Shown: piece by piece, positions 1-8,755 of the stretch
How the letters are laid out: every line of letters starts with the position of its first letter
Numbering within the stretch: position 1 is the first letter of the stretch
Source of the DNA: Cytophagales bacterium
GTDB lineage: Bacteria > Bacteroidota > Bacteroidia > Cytophagales > Spirosomataceae
Length of the DNA stretch: 44,006 nt
Direction of reading: 5' to 3'
Assembly (NCBI GenBank): GCA_013298865.1
Contig: JAAFJL010000023.1
Location: forward strand, 1 to 44,006
Notes under the pieces: generated by a model
Databases searched by the model: none
What the model was told of the DNA's origin: nothing
Seen by the model: only the letters and a program-made list of their open reading frames with translations
Translations under genes and position numbers: made by a program

Positions 1-1
1 A

Positions 2-2227
2 ATGCCCTCTCGCATTGAGGCAGCTCGTAAATTAGTCGGCAGACCGCTTACCTTAACTGAAAAAATCCTTTATTCTCACTTGTGGGAAGGCAATCCATCA
101 GCAACTTTCGAGAGAGGTAAATCTTACGTGGATTTTGCTCCTGACCGTGTGGCAATGCAAGATGCAACGGCTCAAATGGCTCTTTTGCAATTTATGCAAG
201 CAGGTCGTCCGCAAGTGGCTGTTCCTTCAACGGTTCACTGCGACCATTTGATTGAGGCAAAAATTGAATCAAAAACTGACCTTTCAGTGGCAGTTGATAA
301 AAATAAAGAAGTTTACGATTTCCTTTCCTCGGTATCTGATAAATACGGTTTAGGGTTCTGGAAACCAGGTGCTGGAATTATTCACCAAGTGGTTTTAGAA
401 AATTATGCTTTCCCAGGCGGAATGATGATTGGAACTGATTCGCATACAGTAAATGCAGGTGGATTGGGTATGATTGCGATTGGTGTAGGTGGTGCAGATG
501 CTTGTGATGTGATGGCTGGTTTAGCTTGGGAATTGAAATTTCCAAAATTGATTGGTGTAAAATTAACTGGTAAACTGAACGGTTGGACTTCTGCAAAAGA
601 CGTTATCTTGAAAGTAGCAGGTATTCTTACAGTAAAAGGTGGAACTGGGGCAGTCGTTGAATATTTTGGTGAAGGTGCTACTTCAATGTCATGTACAGGT
701 AAAGGTACTATCTGTAACATGGGTGCTGAAATTGGAGCTACGACTTCAACTTTCGGATATGACGATTCAATGGCTCGTTATTTACAATCAACTGGTCGTG
801 CAGAAGTAGCGTCTTTGGCTGACGGAATCCGTGAGCATTTGACGGCAGATGCTGAGGTTTATGCCAATCCAGAAGCCTATTTCGACCAAGTGATTGAAAT
901 TGATTTAGATACCTTAGAACCACATTTGAATGGTCCCTTCACACCAGATTTGGCAACGCCAATTTCTAAAATGAAAGAAATGGCTGAGAAAAATAGCTGG
1001 CCCACAAAAATCGAAGTTGGTTTGATTGGTTCATGTACCAATTCATCTTACGAAGATATTTCTCGTGCCGCCTCTTTGGCTCGCCAGGTAGCTGCCAAAG
1101 GTTTAAAAGCGAAAGCTGAATATACAGTAACCCCTGGTTCTGAATTAGTTAGATTCACAATTGAGCGTGACGGATTTGTAGATACCTTTGAAAGTATCGG
1201 CGGAAAAGTATTCTCAAATGCTTGTGGACCATGTATCGGTCAGTGGGCAAGAAAAGGGGCTGAGAAAGCTGAGAAGAACACCATTGTTCACTCATTCAAC
1301 AGAAACTTTGCCAAACGTGCAGACGGAAATCCAAATACTTATGCCTTTGTAGGTTCGCCAGAATTGGTAACGGCAATGGCTATTGCGGGTGATTTGACTT
1401 TTAATCCTTTGACAGATTATTTGACAAACGAAAAAGGAGAAAAAGTAATGTTAGATGCTCCAACAGGTAATGAATTACCACCAAAAGGATTTGATGTTGA
1501 AGATGCAGGTTACCAAGCACCAGCCGAAGATGGTTCGGGTGTGGAAGTAAAAGTTTCTCCAACCTCTGACCGTCTGCAATTGCTTGACCCATTTGCAGCT
1601 TGGGAAGGTACAGATTTGACTGGTTTGAAATTATTGATAAAAGCAAAAGGAAAATGTACAACTGACCATATTTCGATGGCTGGACCTTGGTTGAAATACC
1701 GTGGACATTTGGACAATATTTCTAACAATATGTTGATTGGAGCAGTCAATTTCTTCAATGAAAAAACTGATAATGTTAAAAACCAATTGACAGGAGAATA
1801 CGGTGCTGTACCTGCAACACAACGTGCATACAAAGCGACTGGCATTGGCTCAATTGTAGTAGGAGACCAAAACTACGGTGAAGGTTCTTCTCGTGAACAC
1901 GCTGCCATGGAACCACGTTTCTTAGGTGTGAGAGCAGTTTTGGTTAAATCTTTTGCCCGTATCCACGAAACAAACTTGAAAAAACAAGGAATGTTGGGCT
2001 TGACTTTTGCTAACGAAGCAGACTACGATAAAATCCAAGAAAATGATTCAATTGACATCAAAGGATTGGCAACTTTTGCCCCAAATGTACCTCTGACAAT
2101 TGTATTAAATCATGCAGACGGAACTTCGGAAGAAATTATGGCAAATCATACTTACAACGAACAGCAAGTAGAATGGTTTAAAGCTGGTGGTGCTTTGAAT
2201 ATTATTCGTGCTAATGTAGCGAAGTAA
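2..2227 (+). CDS. acn: aconitate hydratase, mitochondrial type (5' end outside window)
   Basis: Converts citrate to isocitrate through cis-aconitate in the TCA cycle, in the cytoplasm. The protein follows the mitochondrial ACO2 type closely, with blocks such as [18 protein letters not shown] and GTDSHT. The three cysteines that would hold the 4Fe-4S cluster are at visible residues 345 (GSCTNSS), 408 and 411 (ACGPCIG). The C-terminal swivel domain shows [15 protein letters not shown]. The first visible ATG is at base 2, but the family normally has about 10-20 further residues before this point, so the true start probably lies upstream and this entry is 5'-partial. A strong intrinsic terminator follows the stop. 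The family assignment is secure; only the start is uncertain. Confidence 0.96.
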   Translation: MPSRIEAARKLVGRPLTLTEKILYSHLWEGNPSATFERGKSYVDFAPDRVAMQDATAQMALLQFMQAGRPQVAVPSTVHCDHLIEAKIESKTDLSVAVDKNKEVYDFLSSVSDKYGLGFWKPGAGIIHQVVLENYAFPGGMMIGTDSHTVNAGGLGMIAIGVGGADACDVMAGLAWELKFPKLIGVKLTGKLNGWTSAKDVILKVAGILTVKGGTGAVVEYFGEGATSMSCTGKGTICNMGAEIGATTSTFGYDDSMARYLQSTGRAEVASLADGIREHLTADAEVYANPEAYFDQVIEIDLDTLEPHLNGPFTPDLATPISKMKEMAEKNSWPTKIEVGLIGSCTNSSYEDISRAASLARQVAAKGLKAKAEYTVTPGSELVRFTIERDGFVDTFESIGGKVFSNACGPCIGQWARKGAEKAEKNTIVHSFNRNFAKRADGNPNTYAFVGSPELVTAMAIAGDLTFNPLTDYLTNEKGEKVMLDAPTGNELPPKGFDVEDAGYQAPAEDGSGVEVKVSPTSDRLQLLDPFAAWEGTDLTGLKLLIKAKGKCTTDHISMAGPWLKYRGHLDNISNNMLIGAVNFFNEKTDNVKNQLTGEYGAVPATQRAYKATGIGSIVVGDQNYGEGSSREHAAMEPRFLGVRAVLVKSFARIHETNLKKQGMLGLTFANEADYDKIQENDSIDIKGLATFAPNVPLTIVLNHADGTSEEIMANHTYNEQQVEWFKAGGALNIIRANVAK

Positions 2228-2275
2228 GTAATTTTGGAGTTCGACAAGTTAAATTTTCACTTCTGTGATTAAAAT

Positions 2276-2313
2276 AAAACCGTTCTTGGCTTTGATGCTG
2301 AGAACGGTTTTTT
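2276..2313 (+). terminator. intrinsic terminator after aconitase
   Basis: A perfect 11-bp stem (2276-2286 with 2301-2311), a 14-nt loop and a T run. It lies 49 bases after the aconitase stop. Confidence 0.9.
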
Positions 2314-2420
2314 GCTTGTTTACAGATTCCATAAAACTAAGGTTTCCCAAAATTTATAAATTTATCGCTTTGAAAATTTAGTCATTTGAAGGCATATTAT
2401 CACAACTCTCATAATTTCCT

Positions 2421-2428
2421 TACCTTTG
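2421..2428 (+). promoter_or_regulatory. -7 box TACCTTTG before the TPR lipoprotein gene
   Basis: Matches the Bacteroidota -7 consensus TAnnTTTG, 28 bases before the start codon. I see no well-spaced TTTG -33 box, so the call rests on the -7 element alone. Confidence 0.55.
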
Positions 2429-2456
2429 TAGCATCAAATTAAGTTTTTTCTCGAAA

Positions 2457-3689
2457 ATGTCTCGCTTTCAATTATACATCATCATATTTTTCATTAGTTT
2501 TTCTCTTTTCGGCTGTTTTTCTGATAGCCAGAAAGGGCAGAAAATCCCTCCTGTTCCAGAAATTAGTGCTAAAATTCGGAGAGATGCTGCAATTGCATTT
2601 CTCACAGAAGCAATTAATTTATCCCCGAATTCTCCTGATAATTACTACAAAAGAGCTTTGCTAAATTTAGAGGGTCAAAATTTCAAAAATGCCATTGAAG
2701 ATATTGAAAATGCCATTGGTTTAAAGGCAAATCAAGGAAAGTATTTTCAGGTTAAAGGAATGATTCTCAGAGAAATGGGTAAACCACAAGAAGCTCTCAC
2801 CTCTGCATTAAATGCAGAAGTTTTGAATGATGAATCATCAGAATTATTTACATTGTTAGGAGATTTATACCAACAAGTAAGACAATTTAGTAGAGCAAAA
2901 GTTTATCTTAACAAGTCTTTACAAATTTCACCAAATAACGGTGAAACATATTATTATCAAGGACTCGTCGCTGCCAAATTAGCTGATACTACCACTGCTT
3001 TAAGATTTTATGATCAAGCATTAGCCCTAAAACCAACTTTTTTGCCAATTTACACCCGAATGATTGAAACCCATACGGCTTTGAAGGCATACGATATTGC
3101 TCAATTTTACTGCACAGAGGGATTGAAACATTTTCCACAGAGTGGGGAATTGTATTTTCAACAAGGGCAAACTTATCAACGCTCTTGGAAATTAGATAGT
3201 GCCATTCAAAGTTATGCTAAAGCAATTAAGTTTGAACCAAAGCTCATCAAAGCAAGTTTTCAAGCTGGGGGGATATATTTTCGTTCAAGGGCGTATCGTT
3301 TGGCTTTGCCATTATTTGAACATACCTACAAACAAAATCCAGCTTTTCCGGAAGTAAAACAATATATGGCTCTTTGTCTTGAATATACTGGTCAATTAGA
3401 AAAAGCGGAGGAATTGTATTCAACATTAATTGCAGAAAATGCCCAAGATTACAGAGCATTGAACGGACTTTGGCGAGTGAAACGAAAACTCTTGTACGGA
3501 GATGCTTCCATACCAGATTATAGCGAGGTTCAAGATTCTATTATTACAAAACCTAAAAATGAAAATGTAAGGAAAATTGATACAACCATTTCATTAAGAT
3601 CTATCCAAGCTATCCAACCAAGAACGAGAAGTAGCTACAAAACTGATACTTTTGAAAGAAAACTTCCTCAATCTTTAATAAAAAATTAA
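2457..3689 (+). CDS. TPR-repeat lipoprotein
   Basis: A 410-residue lipoprotein. The N-terminus is a hydrophobic signal followed by the lipobox LFGC, with the lipidated cysteine near residue 20. From about residue 43 to 345 the chain is a run of roughly eight or nine tetratricopeptide repeats, recognisable by A/L/Y spacing and by repeated phrases such as SPNSPDNYYKRA, SPNNGETYYYQG and KPTFLPIYTRM. The last 60 residues are low in structure and charged. TPR lipoproteins of this kind act as scaffolds at the membrane; a precise partner cannot be named. It stands alone, with a terminator upstream and a TAnnTTTG box 28 bases before the ATG. The reading frame is certain; the function is only known at domain level. 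Confidence 0.85.
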   Translation: MSRFQLYIIIFFISFSLFGCFSDSQKGQKIPPVPEISAKIRRDAAIAFLTEAINLSPNSPDNYYKRALLNLEGQNFKNAIEDIENAIGLKANQGKYFQVKGMILREMGKPQEALTSALNAEVLNDESSELFTLLGDLYQQVRQFSRAKVYLNKSLQISPNNGETYYYQGLVAAKLADTTTALRFYDQALALKPTFLPIYTRMIETHTALKAYDIAQFYCTEGLKHFPQSGELYFQQGQTYQRSWKLDSAIQSYAKAIKFEPKLIKASFQAGGIYFRSRAYRLALPLFEHTYKQNPAFPEVKQYMALCLEYTGQLEKAEELYSTLIAENAQDYRALNGLWRVKRKLLYGDASIPDYSEVQDSIITKPKNENVRKIDTTISLRSIQAIQPRTRSSYKTDTFERKLPQSLIKN

Positions 3690-3791
3690 ATCTTAAAGAT
3701 TTTGGAATAAAATTTGGTGATTATTTGTCAGGTATTTGTATATTTCACTAAAATTCATAGGCAAAAAATATACACAATTCGTTTATTCCTA

Positions 3792-3799
3792 TAAATTTG
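3792..3799 (+). promoter_or_regulatory. possible -7 box TAAATTTG for infC
   Basis: Matches TAnnTTTG, 133 bases before the infC ATG, so the message would carry a long AT-rich leader. No clear -33 box is seen. Confidence 0.35.
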
Positions 3800-3932
3800 C
3801 AATTATTTGTCATAATCTAAACGTTGTGAATCCCTAATTGTCTGAATACCAGCAATTTATTTTCTATGGAAACTGACAAATAAATTCCTTATTTTAACTT
3901 AATTTACAATTTAAACAAAAACTTAATAAAAT

Positions 3933-4496
3933 ATGGCGTTACGCCCGAATAACAATTTCAGAGGACCTAAAAGAGAAGAAGAACTTTACAGGATTAATAA
4001 TTTAATCAAAGGAGTACCTCAGGTAAGATTAGTTGGTGAAAACATTGAACAAGGAATAGTTGAATTCAGTGTAGCTCTTGCAATTGCTGAGAAACAAGGT
4101 CTTGATTTAGTGGAAATTTCTCCAAAAGCTGAACCCCCAGTTTGTAGAGTAATTGACTATGCTAAATTTAAGTACGAACAAAAAAAGAAACAGAAAGAAA
4201 TAAAAGCGAATGCCTCAAAGACCGTACTAAAAGAAATTCGTTTTTCTCCGAATACCGATGATCACGATTTTAATTTTAAATTAAAACACGCCATTGGATT
4301 CTTAAAAGAAGGTTCAAAAGTAAAGGCTTATGTTCACTTTGTAGGTCGTGCGATTGTCTTTAAAGATAGAGGCGAACTATTATTGATGAACTTTGCCAAA
4401 GGCTTAGAAGAATACGGCAAACCAGACGAGATGCCAAGATTAGAAGGAAAACGTATGTCTATTATGTTTTCTCCGAAGGTTGCTCCGAAAAAATAA
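3933..4496 (+). CDS. infC: translation initiation factor IF-3
   Basis: IF-3 binds the 30S subunit, keeps it apart from 50S and checks the start codon and initiator tRNA. At 187 residues it has both family domains: the N-domain ([18 protein letters not shown], then [18 protein letters not shown] with the signature [13 protein letters not shown] around residue 70), a lysine-rich linker, and the C-domain ([17 protein letters not shown]). A plain ATG is used here, unlike the AUU start of E. coli infC. The leader is about 240 bases long from the previous stop. Unlike the classical infC-rpmI-rplT operon, a strong terminator separates it from rpmI. Confidence 0.97.
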   Translation: MALRPNNNFRGPKREEELYRINNLIKGVPQVRLVGENIEQGIVEFSVALAIAEKQGLDLVEISPKAEPPVCRVIDYAKFKYEQKKKQKEIKANASKTVLKEIRFSPNTDDHDFNFKLKHAIGFLKEGSKVKAYVHFVGRAIVFKDRGELLLMNFAKGLEEYGKPDEMPRLEGKRMSIMFSPKVAPKK

Positions 4497-4513
4497 AAAA
4501 GTAGATTTTCAGA

Positions 4514-4550
4514 AAAGAGCCTCCCAAAACTTAGGTTTGGGAGGCTCTTT
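4514..4550 (+). terminator. strong intrinsic terminator between infC and rpmI
   Basis: A perfect 15-bp stem (4514-4528 with 4536-4550), a 7-nt loop and a 3' T-rich tail. It separates infC from the downstream ribosomal protein genes. Confidence 0.93.
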
Positions 4551-4582
4551 GTATTTTGTATCAATTGTAATTAATTCATTAC

Positions 4583-4613
4583 TTTGAAAAAGGTAATTTT
4601 TTGTGTACTTTTG
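4583..4613 (+). promoter_or_regulatory. Bacteroidota consensus promoter of rpmI-rplT
   Basis: A -33 TTTG (4583-4586), 19 bases of spacing, and a -7 box TACTTTTG (4606-4613) that fits TAnnTTTG. This is the best promoter match in the window. It lies between the infC terminator and the rpmI ATG, leaving a leader of about 45 bases. Confidence 0.85.
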
Positions 4614-4663
4614 CACTCTATTTTACAAAACATAATACTTTTCACATTTAAAATTTCAGTACA

Positions 4664-4858
4664 ATGCCAAAAATTAAAACTAAATCTGGAGCGAAAAAAC
4701 GCTTCAAGGTTACAGGTACTGGCAAAATCAAGCGTAAGCACGCTTATCACAGCCATATCCTTACCAAAAAATCTACTAAACGTAAGCGTAACCTCGTTCA
4801 CGATACTTTAGTAAGTTCAGCTGACATGGACAGAGTAACGTTGATGTTAGTAATGTAA
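4664..4858 (+). CDS. rpmI: 50S ribosomal protein bL35
   Basis: A component of the large ribosomal subunit. The 64-residue length and the very basic sequence ([18 protein letters not shown], then [14 protein letters not shown]) are typical of bL35. The ATG at 4664 is the family start. The gene has its own promoter just upstream and is followed 132 bases later by rplT on the same strand, as in most bacteria. Confidence 0.97.
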   Translation: MPKIKTKSGAKKRFKVTGTGKIKRKHAYHSHILTKKSTKRKRNLVHDTLVSSADMDRVTLMLVM

Positions 4859-4927
4859 AATCATTATCTCAGGAATCAATTTAATGTAAAAAACTTTTAA
4901 TTGTTCCCTGTATTTCGTTTTTGTTTC

Positions 4928-4973
4928 ACCAGAAACTTGGCAAAAAAGTACTGGTAATCAGTCGCCAACTTTC
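4928..4973 (+). promoter_or_regulatory. candidate structured leader of rplT (possible L20 operator)
   Basis: The 132-base rpmI-rplT spacer ends in a hairpin 17 bases before the rplT ATG. The outer stem pairs 4932-4941 with 4964-4973 (10 bp, one C-C mismatch) and the inner stem pairs ACTG 4950-4953 with CAGT 4959-4962. An alternative pairing ACCAG 4928-4932 with CTGGT 4951-4955 would exclude it. L20 is known to repress its own operon through RNA mimics of its 23S site in E. coli and B. subtilis. That this is such a site is inference. Confidence 0.4.
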
Positions 4974-4990
4974 AAAAAACAAGTAAAATT

Positions 4991-5335
4991 ATGCCACGTA
5001 GCGTAAACCATGTAGCGTCCAGAGCAAGACGCAAAAAAATAATGAAACTTGCCAAAGGTTATTATGGCAGGAGAAAGAACGTTTGGACGGTAGCCAAAAA
5101 CGCCGTAGAACGTGGATTAAACTTCGCTTACCGTGACCGCAAGGTTAAGAAGCGTGATTTCCGTTCACTTTGGATTCAGCGTATCAACGCAGCCGCTCGT
5201 GAACATGGAATGTCTTACTCAGCTTTTATGGGTAAAATGAGTAAATCAGGTATCGAACTGAACAGAAAAGTATTAGCAGACCTTGCAATGAACCACCCAA
5301 CGGCATTTGCAGCGGTTATCGCAAAAGTAAAATAG
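4991..5335 (+). CDS. rplT: 50S ribosomal protein bL20
   Basis: An early-assembly protein of the large subunit that binds 23S rRNA. At 114 residues it shows the usual bL20 blocks: [38 protein letters not shown], and [19 protein letters not shown] followed by the globular C-terminal half ([16 protein letters not shown]). Its start, size and place after rpmI leave no doubt. A hairpin terminator follows directly, and just beyond it begins a 159-bp palindromic element. Confidence 0.98.
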   Translation: MPRSVNHVASRARRKKIMKLAKGYYGRRKNVWTVAKNAVERGLNFAYRDRKVKKRDFRSLWIQRINAAAREHGMSYSAFMGKMSKSGIELNRKVLADLAMNHPTAFAAVIAKVK

Positions 5336-5340
5336 AAACA

Positions 5341-5370
5341 AAAAGGGCTTCAAATTGAAGCCCTTTTTTT
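5341..5370 (+). terminator. intrinsic terminator of rpmI-rplT
   Basis: AAAAGGGCTTCAA (5341-5353) pairs with its complement at 5355-5367, followed by more T residues. It starts 5 bases after the rplT stop. Confidence 0.93.
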
Positions 5371-5372
5371 AT

Positions 5373-5531
5373 GAAACTGTTTAAACTTTCTGTTTTGTTC
5401 TAAAATTAGGCTATTATTAAAGCCAGATTTCTAAAATTTTTGACATATAGCAGAGCTACATTGAAAAAATTTTGGAAAGTTGGATTTAAAAAGAGTCCAT
5501 TTTAGTCAAAACAGAAAGTTTAAACAGTTTC
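5373..5531. repeat. 159-bp imperfect palindrome, copy A of a four-member family
   Basis: The ends are a perfect 25-bp inverted repeat (5373-5397 with 5507-5531). After a 2/1-nt bulge the pairing continues with CTAAAAT (5400-5406) against ATTTTAG (5499-5505), and the arms stay clearly complementary to a central hairpin TAGC-AGA-GCTA (5448-5458). The right end overlaps the TAG stop of the NuiA-like gene by one base, and the left end lies just after the rplT terminator. It has no coding potential. It resembles the palindromes at 12656, 20614 and 28306 in length, terminal sequence and central 3-nt-loop hairpin. Confidence 0.85.
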
Positions 5532-5959
5532 TAAGTCTCGATTAATTTAGTTTTTATCCCAACGAGTTTCTTTTCATAAACTCCCAATAAATAGGTCGGG
5601 ATTTCAATTGCTCCAACCTTCCAAACTTTCAGGTTTTCTGTTTTTTCTGTAAGTAATTTTTGCAATTTCTCTGAATCAGCTACCCATTTTTTTTCTTCAT
5701 CTTCGTACCAATCTTCTATTTTGAGTAATGGTCTAAAAAACTCATCTACCGTCCATTCACAAATACTTTTATCTGGGGTAAGTCCTAAAGCCATTTTTAA
5801 GAAATCAATGTTAACTTCCTGATTTTCAATAATTTCTATCTCAAAATATTCTATTTTTTCGTCAGACTCACTCGGATAGTACAAATTCGAGATGAGTGGT
5901 TCTATCTCTTCTTGCAAACTGCCGTTGTGACTTTCTACTTTTATTAATGTCTTATTCAT
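5531..5959 (-). CDS. NuiA-like nuclease inhibitor family protein
   Basis: An acidic 142-residue cytoplasmic protein without signal or membrane segment. The layout resembles NuiA, the protein inhibitor of the sugar-non-specific nuclease NucA of Anabaena: an early LYYPSESDEKIE block, a central FFRPLLKIEDWYEDEEKKW, and a C-terminal KVWKVGAIEIPTYLLG ending in GIKTKLIET, which matches the usual AGISTKVVET-like tail. I therefore call it a NuiA-family protein; whether it inhibits a nuclease here is unknown, and no nuclease of the NucA type is nearby. The TAG stop is formed at the edge of the 159-bp palindrome. It is convergent with rplT and divergent from the DUF937 gene. Confidence 0.72.
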   Translation of the reverse strand: MNKTLIKVESHNGSLQEEIEPLISNLYYPSESDEKIEYFEIEIIENQEVNIDFLKMALGLTPDKSICEWTVDEFFRPLLKIEDWYEDEEKKWVADSEKLQKLLTEKTENLKVWKVGAIEIPTYLLGVYEKKLVGIKTKLIET

Positions 5960-5980
5960 AAAATTTTAGGTAAAATGTAC

Positions 5981-6009
5981 TTGAAATTATAAAAAACTCA
6001 ATATACTTG
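5981..6009 (+). promoter_or_regulatory. probable promoter of the DUF937 gene
   Basis: TTG at 5981-5983, 18 bases of spacing, then TATACTTG (6002-6009), one mismatch from TAnnTTTG. It lies 65 bases before the ATG. Confidence 0.45.
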
Positions 6010-6074
6010 CATCAAATTACCACTAATTACTGTGGTTTTAAAATTTACAGTATCATTATTTAAACAACAAGAAA

Positions 6075-6602
6075 ATGTTAGAACAATTGATGGGTCTAAT
6101 CCAAGACCATTCACAGGAAGCAGTAGTAAATAACCCTTCTGTACCTAACGAACATAACGATGGCGTAATGCAGTCTATTTTAGGCTCAATCATGGGTGGA
6201 ATGTCTCAGCAAGCACAAGGCGGACAAGGTGGCTTAGGTAGTCTTATCGGCTTATTGGGCGGTCAGTCAGGCATGGGTGGCAATGGCTTAATGTCAAACC
6301 CAATGGTTGCTGGTATTGCACAAAATGCAGTTGCTGGTATCATGGACAAATTTGGTATTCATAACGCTGCGGCACAAAGTCTTGTTGCGTCTGTATTGCC
6401 AAGTGTTTTAGGCTCTATGATTTCTAAAACTAACGACCCTGAAGATAATTCATTCAATATGAGTAGTATTTTAGGTGCTGTTGGTGATGGCAAAATAGAT
6501 ATGAGTGACGTTGCAAACATTGCGGGTTCTGTTCTTGGTGGAAACCAAAGCCAAGGCGTTTTAGGAAGTTTATTAGGTAGCTTCTTAGGCGGAGGCAAAT
6601 AA
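6075..6602 (+). CDS. DUF937 domain-containing protein
   Basis: A 175-residue glycine-, serine- and leucine-rich protein without signal peptide. It opens with MLEQLMGLIQDHSQEAV and contains low-complexity stretches such as GGQGGLGSLIGLLGG and a repeated LGSLLGSFLGG tail, both typical of DUF937/YidB-like proteins. The family's function is not known; a mostly helical self-associating protein is plausible. It is monocistronic: a likely promoter lies in the divergent region with the NuiA-like gene and a strong terminator follows. The family assignment rests on composition and helix pattern rather than on a catalytic motif. Confidence 0.75.
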   Translation: MLEQLMGLIQDHSQEAVVNNPSVPNEHNDGVMQSILGSIMGGMSQQAQGGQGGLGSLIGLLGGQSGMGGNGLMSNPMVAGIAQNAVAGIMDKFGIHNAAAQSLVASVLPSVLGSMISKTNDPEDNSFNMSSILGAVGDGKIDMSDVANIAGSVLGGNQSQGVLGSLLGSFLGGGK

Positions 6603-6620
6603 TAAGTAGCTTTTCAAACA

Positions 6621-6655
6621 AAAAAGGTCTCTCGTGAAAAATGAGAGACCTTTTT
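6621..6655 (+). terminator. intrinsic terminator after the DUF937 gene
   Basis: A perfect 13-bp stem (AAAAAGGTCTCTC 6621-6633 with 6643-6655), a 9-nt loop and a T run. The A run on the other side would let it serve the minus strand too. Confidence 0.92.
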
Positions 6656-6744
6656 GTTTGGGCAAAAAAAGAAGCCCCCCAATGGGAGGCTCTTTCCGAT
6701 ATATAAATCCTTACTTTGTTTTCAAGAGTCAAAATAACTGATGC

Positions 6745-7251
6745 TTACTTCATGGTAATGTCTTGCTGTTCCTGATTATTCTTTTCTGGAAAAAACACCA
6801 TTACCTTCCACTGATACTTTTCATCATCAATCTTACCTACGCAACCCAGAATCATTTGGTTGCTTTCCTTGGCATATTCCTGATAGCTTTTTGTAATACT
6901 TGTATTCTCAGGAATATAAAGTGTATTGAAATCGTCGATGAGCTTATGATAACTCAGCTTTGTGATATTATAATTCAATGCAGAAACTACATGAATCATC
7001 GTGTTATCATCAATTTCAATATTTTTAGTTTCAATCTTGCCTAACATTTTTCTGAGTTCTCCGAATTTTATGTTAGTCATTCCAGCTTGCTTTGATTCAT
7101 TAAGATTTCCATCTATACTTACCAATGATTTTGATAGTATAGTATTGGCAATTGCTTCTGAATCCTTCGATACTAAATTGGGTTTGTCGTACTTCCTGCA
7201 CGCAAATAAAGTTAGGGTTACAATACCCAAAACTATGGCGGTTTTTTTCAT
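6745..7251 (-). CDS. small lipoprotein of unknown function
   Basis: A 168-residue protein with a clear lipoprotein signal: MKKTAIVLGIVTLTLFAC, with cysteine 18 as the lipidation site. The mature part is hydrophilic and mixed in charge, with no motif I recognise; it has two short aromatic-rich strands (YNITKLSYHK, YQWKVMVFF) near the end. The ATG at 7251 is preceded by an A-rich leader. It is convergent with the DUF937 gene, whose terminator is placed between them. No function is proposed. Confidence 0.72.
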   Translation of the reverse strand: MKKTAIVLGIVTLTLFACRKYDKPNLVSKDSEAIANTILSKSLVSIDGNLNESKQAGMTNIKFGELRKMLGKIETKNIEIDDNTMIHVVSALNYNITKLSYHKLIDDFNTLYIPENTSITKSYQEYAKESNQMILGCVGKIDDEKYQWKVMVFFPEKNNQEQQDITMK

Positions 7252-7541
7252 TTTTTTACGTTTATTTTATGAGTAAAATGAAAAGATAGTTTTGATGTTC
7301 TTGAAAATCAATGCGTTAAGTTGTTTAGCCTAAATGTAAATTCCAAGAAAAATTTCACTTTTTTTAGAAATAATTTCACCCTGTTGTGTTATTTTAGTAA
7401 TTAAAATTTTTCAAAAAAATCTAATTGTAAATATTCCACAATTGTTTGTGTTTGAAGAAATATCTTTTTTGAAAAAAAAATTTGAGTTTAAATATCCAAT
7501 ACAATGCTTTTCATCCTTTTTTGTTCCAAAATTTCCCTAAA
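7252..7541. other. AT-rich spacer without a recognisable gene
   Basis: A 290-base divergent spacer between the small lipoprotein gene and the LysM gene. It is rich in A and T runs. I see no hairpin, no convincing TAnnTTTG box and no small gene in it. Confidence 0.5.
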
Positions 7542-8651
7542 ATGACACATACCGTAAAGCCCCAAGAAACCCTGTTCAGTATTGCCAAAAGATATGGAAT
7601 TTCAGTCGCTGAAATCAAAAAAATGAATGGGTTAAATTCAGACAATTTACGTATTGGACAAATACTCAATATCCCACTTCCTGTACCTGCTGGGAACCCT
7701 ACTTTGCCTCCTCAATCAACGCAAAATCTTACGGTTTTTGATAGAAGAAAACTTATCGTTGTCAGAAAGGATAGTAAGCCCAGTTTCAATAATATTTCGA
7801 TAACTTTTCCATTGCCCAATGGTGACACATCAACAACTGGATTAATGCGTGACAATGTTCAATCAATTGTAACTGTAAATCCTAAAGGAGTAAGTTATCA
7901 AGGAAAGTCTGATTATGCCTCCCATCAATCATTGTTTCAAGACCTATGCAATCCACCATTTTATGTTGATGTTTTAAAATATGTAGCCTCCAGTGAAGGT
8001 TTTTTTGATGCAGTCAACAGTTACGACAAAGCCATATTCTCATTTGGTTTTATTCAGTTTACAGGAAGTTTAGCAACGGGGAGTATTTTAACAAGAGTTT
8101 TAAAAAGGTTAAAAGTTAGAGATGAATATGCTTTCAGAGAAGCATTTTGGAAGTATGGCATTAATATTCAAGATGTTGGTAGTAATTCTTTCGTAACCCT
8201 CGAAATGCCCGATGGACAATTAACAGGTGATGATGCTTTTCGTGCAATCGCCAATGATTTGCAGTTAACGGGTGTTTTTATCGCATCTGGTTTTAGGAAA
8301 AGTATGATTCGGGCTCAAATAGAAATTGCTTTAGAAGAATATGTTTTCAAAGCACTTTCTCCAAATGTCACGTTGACAATTAATAATCAAAAAATAGTAT
8401 TGAATCAGGTAATTTTCTCTCAAGGAGGTTTTGCTCTGAGAGTCGAACTTTGCATCAACCAAGGTTTAGGAGGTTCTTTAATTGCCTTGAAAAAAGCGAT
8501 AGAACAAATAATAGTTGAAAATAATCTTAGTGATTTATCAAGAATTAACGAAAGACGTTTAGTCGAAATCCTCTCGGCAAATGAACCTCAGGCATTCAGA
8601 AAACAACGAATATTGAAGATTTTAAATAGTAATTTCAGTTTTGAGAAGTAA
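7542..8651 (+). CDS. LysM domain protein
   Basis: I choose the ATG at 7542 (369 residues) because the frame extends further upstream only by a TTG at 7482 and the LysM motif starts right after this ATG. Residues 1-46 are one LysM domain (HTVKPQETLFSIAKRYGIS, then LNSDNLRIGQILNIPLP), which binds peptidoglycan or related glycans. A proline-rich linker follows, then about 300 residues that I do not recognise, including IFSFGFIQFTG, which recalls lysozyme-like or phage-type domains without proof. No signal peptide is seen with either start, which is odd for a wall-binding protein and may mean non-classical export or a cytoplasmic role. Confidence 0.75.
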   Translation: MTHTVKPQETLFSIAKRYGISVAEIKKMNGLNSDNLRIGQILNIPLPVPAGNPTLPPQSTQNLTVFDRRKLIVVRKDSKPSFNNISITFPLPNGDTSTTGLMRDNVQSIVTVNPKGVSYQGKSDYASHQSLFQDLCNPPFYVDVLKYVASSEGFFDAVNSYDKAIFSFGFIQFTGSLATGSILTRVLKRLKVRDEYAFREAFWKYGINIQDVGSNSFVTLEMPDGQLTGDDAFRAIANDLQLTGVFIASGFRKSMIRAQIEIALEEYVFKALSPNVTLTINNQKIVLNQVIFSQGGFALRVELCINQGLGGSLIALKKAIEQIIVENNLSDLSRINERRLVEILSANEPQAFRKQRILKILNSNFSFEK

Positions 8652-8711
8652 TTCAATCGTTTTTTATTGTATCATTTCAAAAATGAAGTAGCTTTTCACG
8701 TCCTTTTTTTG

Positions 8712-8719
8712 TACTTTTG
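8712..8719 (+). promoter_or_regulatory. -7 box TACTTTTG before prs
   Basis: An exact TAnnTTTG match, 36 bases before the prs ATG. The -33 region holds TTTTC rather than TTTG. Confidence 0.6.
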
Positions 8720-8755
8720 CGGAAATTTTAATTTTCCTCAAATCAGATTAACACC

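Noticed and set aside
403-720. Long minus-strand frames inside the aconitase and other real genes
   Set aside because: They are shadows of strongly coding plus-strand frames, with no family similarity and unlikely composition.
5398-5506. A MITE of the IS630/mariner type for copy A
   Set aside because: No clear TA target duplication on both sides and no related transposase in the window; the central conserved hairpin is not typical of MITEs.
7482-7541. TTG at 7482 as the start of the LysM gene
   Set aside because: The extra 20 residues give neither a signal peptide nor family similarity; the ATG at 7542 starts directly at the LysM domain.
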